In this document: positions 20,655 through 28,586 of the stretch, piece by piece
Position numbering within the stretch: the stretch's first letter is position 1
Layout: the number at the start of each line of letters is the position of its first letter
Origin: Microbacterium lushaniae
GTDB lineage: Bacteria > Actinomycetota > Actinomycetes > Actinomycetales > Microbacteriaceae
DNA: 64,000 bases
Direction: 5' to 3'
Assembly: GCF_008727775.1 (NCBI RefSeq)
Contig: NZ_CP044232.1
Location: 868,001-932,000 of the forward strand
Program-made: the position numbers and the translations under genes
Notes under the pieces: model-generated
Told to the model about the DNA's origin: nothing
Databases searched by the model: none
Seen by the model: only the letters and a program-made list of their open reading frames with translations

Positions 20655-20730
20655 GGTCGCGACTGGCGTTGAGGTGGGGAACCACCGGGGAGCGACCGAA
20701 CGACGGCATTCGACCGCACGCCTGGGCCGA
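20655..20730 (+). promoter_or_regulatory. ZTP riboswitch (pfl motif) in the glyA leader
   Basis: The conserved pfl blocks occur in order: P1 ggtcgc (20655-20660) with gcgacc (20692-20697), the internal-loop block gactggcg, the P2 hairpin ggtgg-ggaa-ccacc, the ggggagcg block, and 3-prime cgcctgggc (20719-20727). ggcg (20665-20668) can form the known pseudoknot with cgcc (20719-20722). A -10-like tacgct lies just upstream. ZTP/ZMP rises when 10-formyl-THF is short; this class usually controls one-carbon genes such as glyA and folD, which follow here. Confidence 0.9.
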
Positions 20731-20773
20731 TGTAGGACTTTTCCATTCCGCAGCCGACGTCGAGGAGACTCCC

Positions 20774-22048
20774 GTGTCCGACCCGTACTTCAACGCCCCC
20801 CTTGCCGAAGTCGATCCCGAGATCGCGCAGGTGCTCGAGCGCGAACTCGACCGTCAGCGCGGATATCTCGAGATGATCGCATCCGAGAACTTCGTGCCGG
20901 TGTCCGTGCTGCAGTCGCAGGGCTCGGTCCTGACGAACAAGTACGCCGAGGGCTACCCGGGGCGCCGCTACTACGGCGGCTGCGAAGAGGTCGACGTGGC
21001 CGAGGAGCTCGCCATCGCCCGGGCCAAGGCGCTGTTCGGCGCCGAGTTCGCCAACGTGCAGCCGCACTCGGGCGCCACCGCCAACGCCGCCGTGCTGCAC
21101 GCCATCGCCCGCCCCGGCGACACGCTCCTGGGTCTGTCGCTGGATCAGGGCGGTCACCTCACGCACGGCATGAAGATGAACTTCTCCGGCCGGCTGTACA
21201 ACATCGTGGCGTACGGGGTCGACACCGAGACATCCGTCATCGACATGGACGAGGTGCACCGCCTGGCCGTCGAGCACAAGCCGAAGGTCATCATCGCCGG
21301 CTGGTCGGCCTACCCCCGTCAGCTCGACTTCGCCCGGTTCCGTGAGATCGCCGACGAGGTGGGCGCCCTGCTGTGGGTCGACATGGCGCACTTCGCCGGC
21401 CTCGTGGCCGCCGGCCTGCACCCGAACCCCGTGCCGCACGCGCACGTGGTGTCCTCGACGGTCCACAAGACGATCGGCGGGCCGCGGTCGGGCTTCATCC
21501 TCACCAACGACGCCGACCTGGCGAAGAAGATCAACACCGCCGTCTTCCCTGGCCAGCAGGGCGGGCCGCTCATGCACGTGATCGCGGCGAAGGCGACGGC
21601 GTTCAAGCTCGCCGCGACGCCGGAGTTCCGCGAGCGCCAGGAGCGCACCATCCGCGGGGCGGCGATCATCGCCGAGCGCCTGTCGGAGCCGGATGTGTCC
21701 GCCGCCGGCATCTCCGTGCGCTCGGGCGGCACGGACGTGCACCTCGTGCTCGTCGACCTCCGCGACGCCCAGATCGACGGCAAGCAGGCCGAAGACCTGC
21801 TGCACGAGATCCACATCACGGTCAACCGCAACGCCGTCCCCAACGACCCGCGTCCGCCGATGGTGACCTCGGGTCTGCGCATCGGCACGCCCGCCCTGGC
21901 CACGCGCGGCTTCGGCGACGCCGAGTTCACCGAGGTCGCCGACGTGATCGCGCGCGCGCTGCTGCCCGGCGCCGATGTGGCGGCCCTGCGCGAGCGCGTG
22001 GCCGCCCTGACGTCCGCGTTCCCGCTGTACCCCGACCTGCACCAGTAA
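20774..22048 (+). CDS. glyA: serine hydroxymethyltransferase
   Basis: PLP enzyme that converts serine and THF to glycine and 5,10-methylene-THF. 424 residues, family length. The PLP lysine is Lys232 in [25 protein letters not shown] (~97-108) and [17 protein letters not shown] (~201-217) are cofactor-site segments. GTG at 20774 follows GAGGAG. Expression is probably controlled by the ZTP riboswitch in its leader. folD follows in the same direction after 180 bp holding a GC tract and a 73-bp palindrome. Confidence 0.97.
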   Translation: MSDPYFNAPLAEVDPEIAQVLERELDRQRGYLEMIASENFVPVSVLQSQGSVLTNKYAEGYPGRRYYGGCEEVDVAEELAIARAKALFGAEFANVQPHSGATANAAVLHAIARPGDTLLGLSLDQGGHLTHGMKMNFSGRLYNIVAYGVDTETSVIDMDEVHRLAVEHKPKVIIAGWSAYPRQLDFARFREIADEVGALLWVDMAHFAGLVAAGLHPNPVPHAHVVSSTVHKTIGGPRSGFILTNDADLAKKINTAVFPGQQGGPLMHVIAAKATAFKLAATPEFRERQERTIRGAAIIAERLSEPDVSAAGISVRSGGTDVHLVLVDLRDAQIDGKQAEDLLHEIHITVNRNAVPNDPRPPMVTSGLRIGTPALATRGFGDAEFTEVADVIARALLPGADVAALRERVAALTSAFPLYPDLHQ

Positions 22049-22124
22049 CCCGCCCGCCCCGCCCCGCCCCGCCCCGCCCGCCCCCCGACCCGCCCCGCCC
22101 GCCCCCCGACCCGCGCCACCCGAC
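22049..22124. repeat. C-rich low-complexity tract after glyA
   Basis: About 75 bases of ccgcccg/ccccgaccc units in imperfect tandem, with no coding signal. It directly precedes the 73-bp palindrome. Probably a slippage-prone spacer; no function is visible. Confidence 0.6.
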
Positions 22125-22197
22125 CCGCGAGACTGCACGCCACCGGCGAGACCGCGACATGATGTCATGGTCTCGCCGGTGAGATGCAGTCTCGCGG
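22125..22197. repeat. 73-bp palindromic repeat, family 2 copy A
   Basis: Whole-length palindrome: 36 possible pairs around base 22161, with mismatches only at a three-base internal loop (positions 14-16 against 58-60) and one pair near the centre. Arms begin ccgcgagactgca and end tgcagtctcgcgg. Copy B at 23156-23228 has the same length and 64 of 73 identical bases. It lies between glyA and folD, 31 bp before the folD start. Confidence 0.9.
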
Positions 22198-22228
22198 ATG
22201 ACTGCGAACCAATCAGAGAGGATTACGG

Positions 22229-23110
22229 ATGACGGCTGTACGACTGGACGGCAAAGCCGCCGCAGCGCAGATCAAGACCGAACTGGCCGAGCGCGTCGCC
22301 GCGCTGAAGGAACGGGGGGTCACCCCCGGCATCGCCACGGTGCTCGTGGGGGCCGACCCCGCCTCGCAGCTGTACGTGGGGATGAAGCACCGCGATTCCG
22401 AGGCCATCGGCATGAACTCGATCCAGGTGGAGCTTCCCGCCGAGTCGACGCAGGAGGAGGTCGAGGCCGCGATCGACGCGCTCAACGCCGATCCCGCGTG
22501 CCACGGCTACATCGTGCAGCTGCCGCTGCCCAAGCACCTCGACACCGACGCGATCCTCGAGCGCATCGATCCGGCGAAGGACGCCGACGGGCTGCATCCG
22601 ACCAACCTCGGCCGTCTGGTCCTCAACGTCAACGGCCCGATCACCACGCCGCTGCCGTGCACGCCGCGTGGGGTGATCGAGCTGCTGCAGCGCAACGGCT
22701 ACGACCTGGCCGGCAAGGACGTCGTCGTCGTCGGCCGCGGCGTCACGATCGGCCGCTCGATCGGGCTGCTGCTCACGCGCCGCGAGATCAACGCCACCGT
22801 GACGCTGACCCACACCGGCACCGCCGACCTGTCGCACCACCTCCGCCAGGCCGATGTCATCGTGGCCGCCGCGGGGGTGAAGCACATCGTACGCGCCGAG
22901 GACGTCAAGCCCGGAGCCGCCGTGCTCGACGTCGGCGTCACGCGCGAGACCGACCCCGAGACCGGCAAGAGCCGCGTCTACGGCGACGTCGCCCCCGATG
23001 TCGCCGAGGTCGCCGGATGGATCTCGCCGAACCCCGGTGGCGTGGGCCCGATGACCGTCGCGCTGCTCATGACCAACGTCGTGGAGGCCGCCGAGCGCGC
23101 CGCATCCTGA
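22229..23110 (+). CDS. folD: bifunctional methylene-THF dehydrogenase / methenyl-THF cyclohydrolase
   Basis: Interconverts 5,10-methylene-THF and 10-formyl-THF using NADP. 293 residues. Tyr49 and Lys53 ([15 protein letters not shown]) match the catalytic Tyr and Lys of the family; [11 protein letters not shown] and the C-terminal [15 protein letters not shown] are signature segments, and [13 protein letters not shown] is the nucleotide-binding loop. It acts on the product of glyA upstream. 73-bp palindromes lie 31 bp before its start and 45 bp after its stop. Confidence 0.97.
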   Translation: MTAVRLDGKAAAAQIKTELAERVAALKERGVTPGIATVLVGADPASQLYVGMKHRDSEAIGMNSIQVELPAESTQEEVEAAIDALNADPACHGYIVQLPLPKHLDTDAILERIDPAKDADGLHPTNLGRLVLNVNGPITTPLPCTPRGVIELLQRNGYDLAGKDVVVVGRGVTIGRSIGLLLTRREINATVTLTHTGTADLSHHLRQADVIVAAAGVKHIVRAEDVKPGAAVLDVGVTRETDPETGKSRVYGDVAPDVAEVAGWISPNPGGVGPMTVALLMTNVVEAAERAAS

Positions 23111-23155
23111 CCGGTCCCGCCCCCGCCGCCTCGGCCCGCGCCGCACCGCCTCCGG

Positions 23156-23228
23156 CCGCGAGACTGCACGCCACCGACGAGACCGCGACATAAAGCCGCG
23201 GTCTCGTCGGTGCGCTGCAGTCTCGCGG
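23156..23228. repeat. 73-bp palindromic repeat, family 2 copy B
   Basis: Same length and internal-loop position as copy A. Pair 22:52 is G-C in copy A and A-T here, a two-sided compensatory change; pairs 30:44 and 31:43 are better here than in A. It sits between the convergent folD and membrane-protein genes, where it could stop transcription, although no T-run follows. Confidence 0.9.
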
Positions 23229-23242
23229 AGTGGGGGGCGGGG

Positions 23243-23857
23243 TCAGAGGCCGTCGAGCATGCGGCGCTGCTCGTCGGTGAGGCCGTCGTCCCGGCGCGGG
23301 CGCGGGGCGGATGCGGCGGACCCCGGCGCGGGCGGCGGGGCGAACCCGGGCGCGGGCGGCGGGGCGAACCCGGCGGACCCGGGAGCCGGCGGCACCGATC
23401 CGCGCGCGTCGGGGCCGGTCGTGGAGCGGCGCCCGGCGGTGGCGCGGTCGTACAGCTCTGCCGCGCGGGCCTCGATGCGGTCGTCGATGAGGTCGTAGAT
23501 CGCCCACGCGATCAGCAGGAAGATCGGCGGCACGAACCAGCCGAACACGAACCCGCGCACGTTCACGCCGGTGAACACCACGAGCAGCACCCAGATGATC
23601 GCGGCGACGCCCAGCACGACGACGTACTGCACGAGCTTCTCAGCCAGCCACGACCGCTGCGCGGCCGACCGCGCCGCCATCGATCGGAACCAGCGGTGGA
23701 TCAGCGGCTTCAGCCAGATCGTCGCGGCCGCGAGCACCGCGCCCGCCCACAGCGCCGCCAGGCCGACGCGCACGCCGGGCACGAGTGCGCCGATGGCCAG
23801 CAGCACGACGACGTCGAACACGTACAGCGAAGCGAAGCGGATGATCCAGGCCCTCAT
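23243..23857 (-). CDS. four-helix membrane protein with Pro/Ala-rich tail
   Basis: 204 residues: about four membrane helices (~5-30, 33-52, 72-98, 104-124), then a long cytoplasmic tail with near-identical PAPGFAPPPAPG units (~158-183) and an acidic end (DDGLTDEQRRMLDGL). The helical part looks like small holin-like or DUF-type membrane proteins common in actinobacteria, but I recognise no family with certainty. The DNA under the tail repeat is itself tandem (gcgggcggcggggcgaaccc), so length variation between strains is likely. Confidence 0.75.
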   Translation of the reverse strand: MRAWIIRFASLYVFDVVVLLAIGALVPGVRVGLAALWAGAVLAAATIWLKPLIHRWFRSMAARSAAQRSWLAEKLVQYVVVLGVAAIIWVLLVVFTGVNVRGFVFGWFVPPIFLLIAWAIYDLIDDRIEARAAELYDRATAGRRSTTGPDARGSVPPAPGSAGFAPPPAPGFAPPPAPGSAASAPRPRRDDGLTDEQRRMLDGL

Positions 23858-23896
23858 ACCTCCAGCCTGACACAGGATGCGGCGGGGCGTACCGGG

Positions 23897-24697
23897 TCAG
23901 GTGAGCTGCACCAGCTGCGTCACATCGTCGTCGGGCAGGGCATCCACCACCGCGGTGACGGTGATGTCGGTGAGGGTCGCGCGGCCGCCGACGATCGTGA
24001 GGAACGCGGTGTCGGCCGCGTCCCGTCCCGTCGCGATCCGGACGAGCGACGAGCGCGGCGCGAGGGTCGTGGCATCCACGACGTGCCACGCGTCGTCGAC
24101 CCACGCCTCGGCGACGGCGTGGAAGTCCATCGGCGCGAGGCCGGGCGCGTAGACCGACACCACGCGGGCGGGGATGTCGCGGGCGCGCAGCAGGGCGACG
24201 CACAGATGGGCGAAGTCGCGGCACACTCCGCGACGGTTCAGCAGCGTCCGCACCGCGCCGTCGGTGGGCAGACTCGCGCCCGACACGTAGGCGAGCTCGG
24301 TCCCCACCCACGACGACACCGCCGCGAGCAGTTCCCGGCGGTCGCGGATGCGGGAGAACTCGGCCCACGCGGTGGGGCCCAGGGCGTCGGACTCGGCGTA
24401 GCGGCTGGGCCGCGTGTACACGAGCAGGTCGGTGGGGCTGGTCGGCAGATCGCCGGCGGGCTCGTCCACGCGGGCGGTGTACGACACCTCGAGTCGCCCG
24501 GTGCCGCAGCGCACGCGGTGCAGGCGCGTGCCGTGCGCGTCGGGCAGTTCCGCCACGTCGACCTCCGCGCCATCCAATGACGCGACGAGCCGCTCGGTGA
24601 CCGACGGGTAGACGGACGAGACGGCGATCGCGAACACGAGGTCGGCGGATTCGGTCACGTCCAAGACGATGGTGCTGGCGACATCCCGCTGCATCAT
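23897..24697 (-). CDS. transglutaminase-like cysteine-protease-fold protein
   Basis: 266 residues. The transglutaminase-core triad is present: Cys159 in GVCRDFAHL, His193 in MDFHAVAEAW and Asp208 in VVDAT. The N-terminal half (~1-110) is the beta-rich domain usually found before this core in bacterial proteins of the type. No signal peptide. Biochemical role unknown: protease, amidase and transglutaminase activities all occur in the fold. It is divergent from the small gene before pdxH, with starts about 50 bp apart. Confidence 0.87.
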   Translation of the reverse strand: MMQRDVASTIVLDVTESADLVFAIAVSSVYPSVTERLVASLDGAEVDVAELPDAHGTRLHRVRCGTGRLEVSYTARVDEPAGDLPTSPTDLLVYTRPSRYAESDALGPTAWAEFSRIRDRRELLAAVSSWVGTELAYVSGASLPTDGAVRTLLNRRGVCRDFAHLCVALLRARDIPARVVSVYAPGLAPMDFHAVAEAWVDDAWHVVDATTLAPRSSLVRIATGRDAADTAFLTIVGGRATLTDITVTAVVDALPDDDVTQLVQLT

Positions 24698-24750
24698 GCC
24701 AGCGTGGCACGGATCGGGTTCGGTCGGCGCCGTTCTGGTAGGAACGGAGC

Positions 24751-24891
24751 ATGCTGACCCTGCGCGGCGCCGACCGGATCGTCATCGACGCCCGCACGGA
24801 GCGTGACGGTGACCTCGCCCCGGACGGGCGCGTCCGCGTCGCGTTCGTCGCCGACGCGCTCGCCGAGATCGACGGATTCGTGTTCGGGTAG
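24751..24891 (+). CDS. small hypothetical protein (46 residues)
   Basis: Short open frame with strong GC at third positions and GGAACGGAG just before the ATG. It ends 10 bp before the pdxH ATG, in an operon-like position. The product, starting MLTLRGADRIVIDA, is acidic with no membrane segment or motif I recognise. It may be a real small protein or translational leader for pdxH, or the remnant of a longer gene. Confidence 0.5.
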   Translation: MLTLRGADRIVIDARTERDGDLAPDGRVRVAFVADALAEIDGFVFG

Positions 24892-24901
24892 AAAGAGGAC
24901 C

Positions 24902-25522
24902 ATGCCACCGACCACCGACGCTCCCACCGATCCCGCTCTCGAGCCGGTGCTGGGCGACATCCCCGCCGCCGACCCCGGCCTGCTCGCGGCATCCTGGCTT
25001 CCCGCGCTCACCGACGAGCCGATGCGGATGACGCTCTCCACGATCGACGCCCACGGGTATCCCCGTGCGCGCACGCTGCTGCTGAGCGAATTCGACGGCG
25101 AGCGCTTCTTCTTCCACACCGACGCGCGCAGCCGCAAGGTGGCCGACCTCGCGGCCGATCCGCGCGTCGCGCTCACGATCCTGTGGCCGGATCTCTCGCG
25201 CCAGCTCGTCGTGCAGGGGACGGCTGCGCCGGCACCGGCCGACGAGTGCGCCGAGGTGTATCGCCGGCGCTCGCCGTACCTGCAGCAGCTGGCGTGGCTG
25301 AACACCGCGGGGTACGCGCAGCTGCCGCTGGCCGAACGGGAGGCCCGCTGGGCGCGATTCCGCGCCGAGACCCCGGCGCCGCCGCAGCCGCCGGAATGGG
25401 TCGGCTTCGGCGTGCGGCCCCATCGCATGCTGTTCTGGGCGGCGCATCCGGAAGCCGCCGGCCGGCGGGTGGAGTACGTGCGCAACGAGGACGGCTGGCG
25501 CGTGTCCTACCTGCCGGGGTGA
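24902..25522 (+). CDS. pdxH: pyridoxamine/pyridoxine 5-phosphate oxidase
   Basis: 206-residue flavin split-barrel protein of the PNPOx family, making pyridoxal phosphate with FMN and oxygen. Family segments: MTLSTIDAHGYPRARTLLL (~41-59), FFFHTDARSRKVADL for FMN phosphate binding, WPDLSRQLVVQGTA, and a C-terminal RVEYVRNEDGWRVSYLPG close to the usual ER..RL.P ending. A slightly degenerate tail leaves a related split-barrel oxidase possible. ATG at 24902 follows AAAGAGGA. Confidence 0.85.
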   Translation: MPPTTDAPTDPALEPVLGDIPAADPGLLAASWLPALTDEPMRMTLSTIDAHGYPRARTLLLSEFDGERFFFHTDARSRKVADLAADPRVALTILWPDLSRQLVVQGTAAPAPADECAEVYRRRSPYLQQLAWLNTAGYAQLPLAEREARWARFRAETPAPPQPPEWVGFGVRPHRMLFWAAHPEAAGRRVEYVRNEDGWRVSYLPG

Positions 25523-25529
25523 CGCGGCG

Positions 25530-26333
25530 TCAGTAGCCGGCGCGCCCGGCGTCGTCGGCTGTGGGCACCCATCGGGCGGCGAGGGCCTCGGACCCGCGGG
25601 CCAGCAGGGCGACGTCGGCACCCACCAGCACGAAGGCGGCTCCCGCGTCGAGGTAGGCCTGCGCGGCGGCGGGGTCGAACGCATTGACGCCGACCGGCTT
25701 GCCGGCGCCGCGCACCGCGTCGAACGCGCGGTGGACGGCGGCCACGACGTCGGGGTGGGTCTGCTGGCCGAGCAGCCCCATCGAGGCGGCGAGGTCGCTC
25801 GGGCCGACGAACACGCCGTCGACGCCGTCGACCGCGGCGATCTCGGCCGCGGCGGCGACCCCCTCGACGTTCTCGACCTGGACGAACAGCGACACGTGCT
25901 CGTCACCGTGGGCGAGGTAGCCGTCGACGCGGTTCCAGCGGCCGGAGCGGGCGAGCGCCGAGCCCACGCCGCGCACCCCGCGCGGCGGGTACCGCACCGC
26001 CGCGACGAGGTCGCGCGCCTGTTCGGCCGACGACACCATGGGCACGAGGATGTTCTGCGCCCCGACGTCGAGCACCTGCTTGAGGGTCACGACATCGCCG
26101 ATCGGCACGCGGACCATGGGGGTGGACGGGTACGCTGCCACCGCCTGCAGCTGCGCCAGCACGCCCTCCAGGGCGTTGGGGGAGTGCTCCATGTCGATGA
26201 GGAGCCAGTCCAGCCCGCCGCCCGCGCAGATCTCGGCCACGAGGGGGCTGCCCGAGCACACCCACATGCCGGCGAGCGGCCGGTCGGCGGCGGCGAGGGC
26301 GTCGCGGAAGGTGGGGGTCAGATGAAGCGGCAT
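25530..26333 (-). CDS. hpaI: HpcH/HpaI aldolase (4-hydroxy-2-oxo-heptane-1,7-dioate aldolase)
   Basis: Class II aldolase cleaving 4-hydroxy-2-oxoheptanedioate to pyruvate and succinate semialdehyde. 267 residues, family length. Key segments: LDWLLIDMEHSPN (catalytic His), VRVPIGDVVTLKQVLDVGAQ, QVENVEGV (metal Glu) and FVGPSDLAASMG (metal Asp). The ATG at 26333 overlaps hpaH by 16 bp. Last gene of the homoprotocatechuate operon. Confidence 0.93.
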   Translation of the reverse strand: MPLHLTPTFRDALAAADRPLAGMWVCSGSPLVAEICAGGGLDWLLIDMEHSPNALEGVLAQLQAVAAYPSTPMVRVPIGDVVTLKQVLDVGAQNILVPMVSSAEQARDLVAAVRYPPRGVRGVGSALARSGRWNRVDGYLAHGDEHVSLFVQVENVEGVAAAAEIAAVDGVDGVFVGPSDLAASMGLLGQQTHPDVVAAVHRAFDAVRGAGKPVGVNAFDPAAAQAYLDAGAAFVLVGADVALLARGSEALAARWVPTADDAGRAGY

Positions 26334-27103
26334 GCGATGGTTCCCATCGGTCCGTAGTCGGCCAGGACGGTGTCGCCGGGGTGCACCCACATGGGCCGCG
26401 TGAACGAACCGGCGAGGATGACCTCTCCCGCCTCCAGCCGGTCGCCGTGCTGGGCGAGCTTGTTCGCGAGCCACGCGACGCCGGCGGCGGGGTGGTTCAG
26501 CACCGCGGCGGCGACCCCGCTCTCCTCGATCGTCTCGTTGCGGTACAGCAGCGCCGACACCCAGCGCAGGTCCACCGCATCCGGTGCCATGGGGTTGCCG
26601 CCGAGGACCATGCCGCCGTACGCGGCGTTGTCGGCGATGGTGTCGACGATCGTACGGCCCTCGAGCTCGATGTGCGAGTTGAGCACCTCGAGGGCGGGGA
26701 CGACGTACTCGGTGGCGCGCAGCACGTCGAAGAGCGTGCACGCGGGGCCTTCCAGCGGATGCTTCAGCACGAACGCGAGCTCCACCTCGATGCGCACGTT
26801 GGAGTAGTCCGCGTGCCGGAGCACCGAGCCGTTCTCCCACACGGTGTCGTCGAACATGACGCCGTAGTCGGGCTCGCTGATGCCGGTGGCCGCCTGCATG
26901 ACCTTGGAGGTCAGGCCGATCTTGCGCCCGACCAGGCGCCGGCCCTCGGCCACGCGTGCGTCCCGCCACATCCGCTGGATGGCGTAGGAGTCCTCCACCG
27001 TCGCATCCGGATACCGGGCGGTGATGCGCGGGATGACGCCGTGCGTGCGGTCGGCCTCGGCCAGCTCCGCCGCGATCGCGGCGATGGTCTCTGCGTCGAG
27101 CAT
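26318..27103 (-). CDS. hpaH: 2-oxo-hept-4-ene-1,7-dioate hydratase
   Basis: 261-residue member of the 2-keto-4-pentenoate hydratase branch of the FAH superfamily. VGRKIGLTSKVMQAATGISEPDYG (in two parts, ~58-81) and the acidic metal site in RIEVELAFVLKHPLEG (~103-118) are diagnostic; the sequence closely matches HpaH-type enzymes. It adds water to make the HpaI substrate. GGAGAC lies before the ATG at 27103. Two 84-bp palindromes separate it from hpaD upstream. Confidence 0.94.
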   Translation of the reverse strand: MLDAETIAAIAAELAEADRTHGVIPRITARYPDATVEDSYAIQRMWRDARVAEGRRLVGRKIGLTSKVMQAATGISEPDYGVMFDDTVWENGSVLRHADYSNVRIEVELAFVLKHPLEGPACTLFDVLRATEYVVPALEVLNSHIELEGRTIVDTIADNAAYGGMVLGGNPMAPDAVDLRWVSALLYRNETIEESGVAAAVLNHPAAGVAWLANKLAQHGDRLEAGEVILAGSFTRPMWVHPGDTVLADYGPMGTIACRFI

Positions 27104-27141
27104 GGGGGTCTCCTTCGTTGTCAGACTAGCGAGCCGCCGAT

Positions 27142-27225
27142 TCCCGAACTCCTCAATATCCGAGCCGAACCGGCCCGAATCGGGGCGCCAGTCCCCGGCT
27201 GGACGGATTCTTGAGGAGTTCGGGA
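27142..27225. repeat. 84-bp terminal-inverted-repeat element, family 3 copy A
   Basis: Bounded by tcccgaactcctcaa (27142-27156) and its exact complement ttgaggagttcggga (27211-27225), with a GC-rich variable centre. First of two tandem copies (period 130 bp) between hpaD and hpaH. The flanks gagccgcc before and tggggaggcggc after extend the inverted symmetry with small gaps. Confidence 0.9.
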
Positions 27226-27271
27226 TGGGGAGGCGGCTCCGGCGGCGGGGAACCCGGGTAGGCCGCCCACG

Positions 27272-27355
27272 TCCCGAACTCCTCAATTCCGGGGCCGGAT
27301 CCGGCCGGAAGCCGCTGTTCGGCCCCGGAACGGGCCGATCTTGAGGAGTTCGGGA
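27272..27355. repeat. 84-bp terminal-inverted-repeat element, family 3 copy B
   Basis: Same 15-bp terminal repeats and same total length as copy A, with a different centre holding its own inverted repeat (ttccggggccg and cggccccggaa). It is followed by the same tggggaggcggc flank as copy A. It ends 38 bp from the hpaD stop codon. Confidence 0.9.
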
Positions 27356-27393
27356 TGGGGAGGCGGCCACAGGGTGGGCAGCCGCCGGGCGGA

Positions 27394-28560
27394 TTACAGC
27401 TGGTGGCCGAGCTTGTACTCGCCCTGCTTGTACTCCGGCATCGACTCCTCGCCCTCGTCGCGGCGCGTGTAGGAGAACCCGTCGGCGCCGATGGTCACCG
27501 CCATCTCCGACGTGTCGGTGCGGGCGACGACCTCCTTCGGGTTGCCGTCGAGGTCGAGCACGAGGGATGCCTCGGTGTACCACGACGGCACCACGGGGTT
27601 GCCCCACCAGTCGCGGCGCTGGTTGTCGTGCACGTCCCACGTGATGACGGGGTTGTCGGGGTCGCCGGTGTAGTAGTCCTGCGTGTAGATCTCCACGCGG
27701 TGCCCGTCGGGGTCGCGCAGGTACAGGTAGAACGCGTTGGAGACGCCGTGACGGCCGGGGCCGCGCTCGATCGCGTCGGAGCGGCGGAGGGCCCCGAGCT
27801 TGTCGCAGATGGCGAGGATGTTGTGCTTCTCGTGCGTGGCGAATGCGACGTGGTGCATGCGCGGGCCATCGCCCCCGGTCATCGCGGTGTCGTGCACGGT
27901 GGGCTTGCGGCGCATCCACGCGGCGTAGACGGTGCCGGATTCGTCCTGGATGTCTTCGGTGACGCGGAAGCCCAGGTCCTGCATGAACTTCACCGCGCGC
28001 GGGACGTCGGGGGTGACCTGGTTGAAGTGGTCCAGTCGCACGAGCTCGCCGGGGATGTGCAGGTCGTACCGCCACGCGAGGCGCTCGACGTGATCGGTCT
28101 GGTAGAAGAACTCGTACGGGAAGCCGAGCGGGTCCTCCACGCGCACCGAGTCGCCGATGCCCTTGGTGAAGCCGCCTTCGCGCCGCTCGACGCGGCACCC
28201 GAGCTCGGAGTAGAACGCCACCGCCCGATCGAGGTCCTCCGGCGTGCGCACGCGGTAGGAGAACGCCGCGACGGCGGCCACCGGCCCCTGGCGCAGCACG
28301 AGGTTGTGGTGGATGAACTCCTCCGTCGACCGCAGGTAGATGGCCTCGCCGTCCTCCTCCGTGACGTACAGGCCCAGCACGTCGACGTAGAACTGCCGCG
28401 ACGCGGCCAGATCGGTCACGACGAGCTCCATGTACGCGCAGCGCAGGATGTCGGGCGCGGGCACCGTGGGGGTCGGGATCGGGTTGTCGGTGGCGATGGG
28501 CGCCTCCTGCGACACGTAGAAGCCGGAGGAGGTGAGGGTCATATCGTCGCGGTGGGACAT
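27394..28560 (-). CDS. hpaD: 3,4-dihydroxyphenylacetate 2,3-dioxygenase
   Basis: Extradiol ring cleavage of homoprotocatechuate to 5-carboxymethyl-2-hydroxymuconate semialdehyde. 388 residues in two vicinal-oxygen-chelate domains. The metal ligands His178 (RLDHFNQV), His237 (RMHHVAF) and Glu290 (HRVEIYTQ) keep exactly the 59- and 53-residue spacings of His155/His214/Glu267 in the Brevibacterium fuscum enzyme. Fe (HPCD) or Mn (Arthrobacter MndD) use cannot be told from sequence. Operon with hpaE, 26 bp apart. Confidence 0.97.
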   Translation of the reverse strand: MSHRDDMTLTSSGFYVSQEAPIATDNPIPTPTVPAPDILRCAYMELVVTDLAASRQFYVDVLGLYVTEEDGEAIYLRSTEEFIHHNLVLRQGPVAAVAAFSYRVRTPEDLDRAVAFYSELGCRVERREGGFTKGIGDSVRVEDPLGFPYEFFYQTDHVERLAWRYDLHIPGELVRLDHFNQVTPDVPRAVKFMQDLGFRVTEDIQDESGTVYAAWMRRKPTVHDTAMTGGDGPRMHHVAFATHEKHNILAICDKLGALRRSDAIERGPGRHGVSNAFYLYLRDPDGHRVEIYTQDYYTGDPDNPVITWDVHDNQRRDWWGNPVVPSWYTEASLVLDLDGNPKEVVARTDTSEMAVTIGADGFSYTRRDEGEESMPEYKQGEYKLGHQL

Positions 28561-28586
28561 GTCGCTTCCTTGCGGATCGGTGGGGG

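Noticed and set aside
22049..22124. C-rich tract as a coding extension of glyA
   Set aside because: The glyA stop is at the family's normal length and the tract is tandem low-complexity DNA.
27142..27355. 84-bp elements as insertion sequences
   Set aside because: They are too short to encode a transposase and no target duplication is visible by eye; kept as repeats only.
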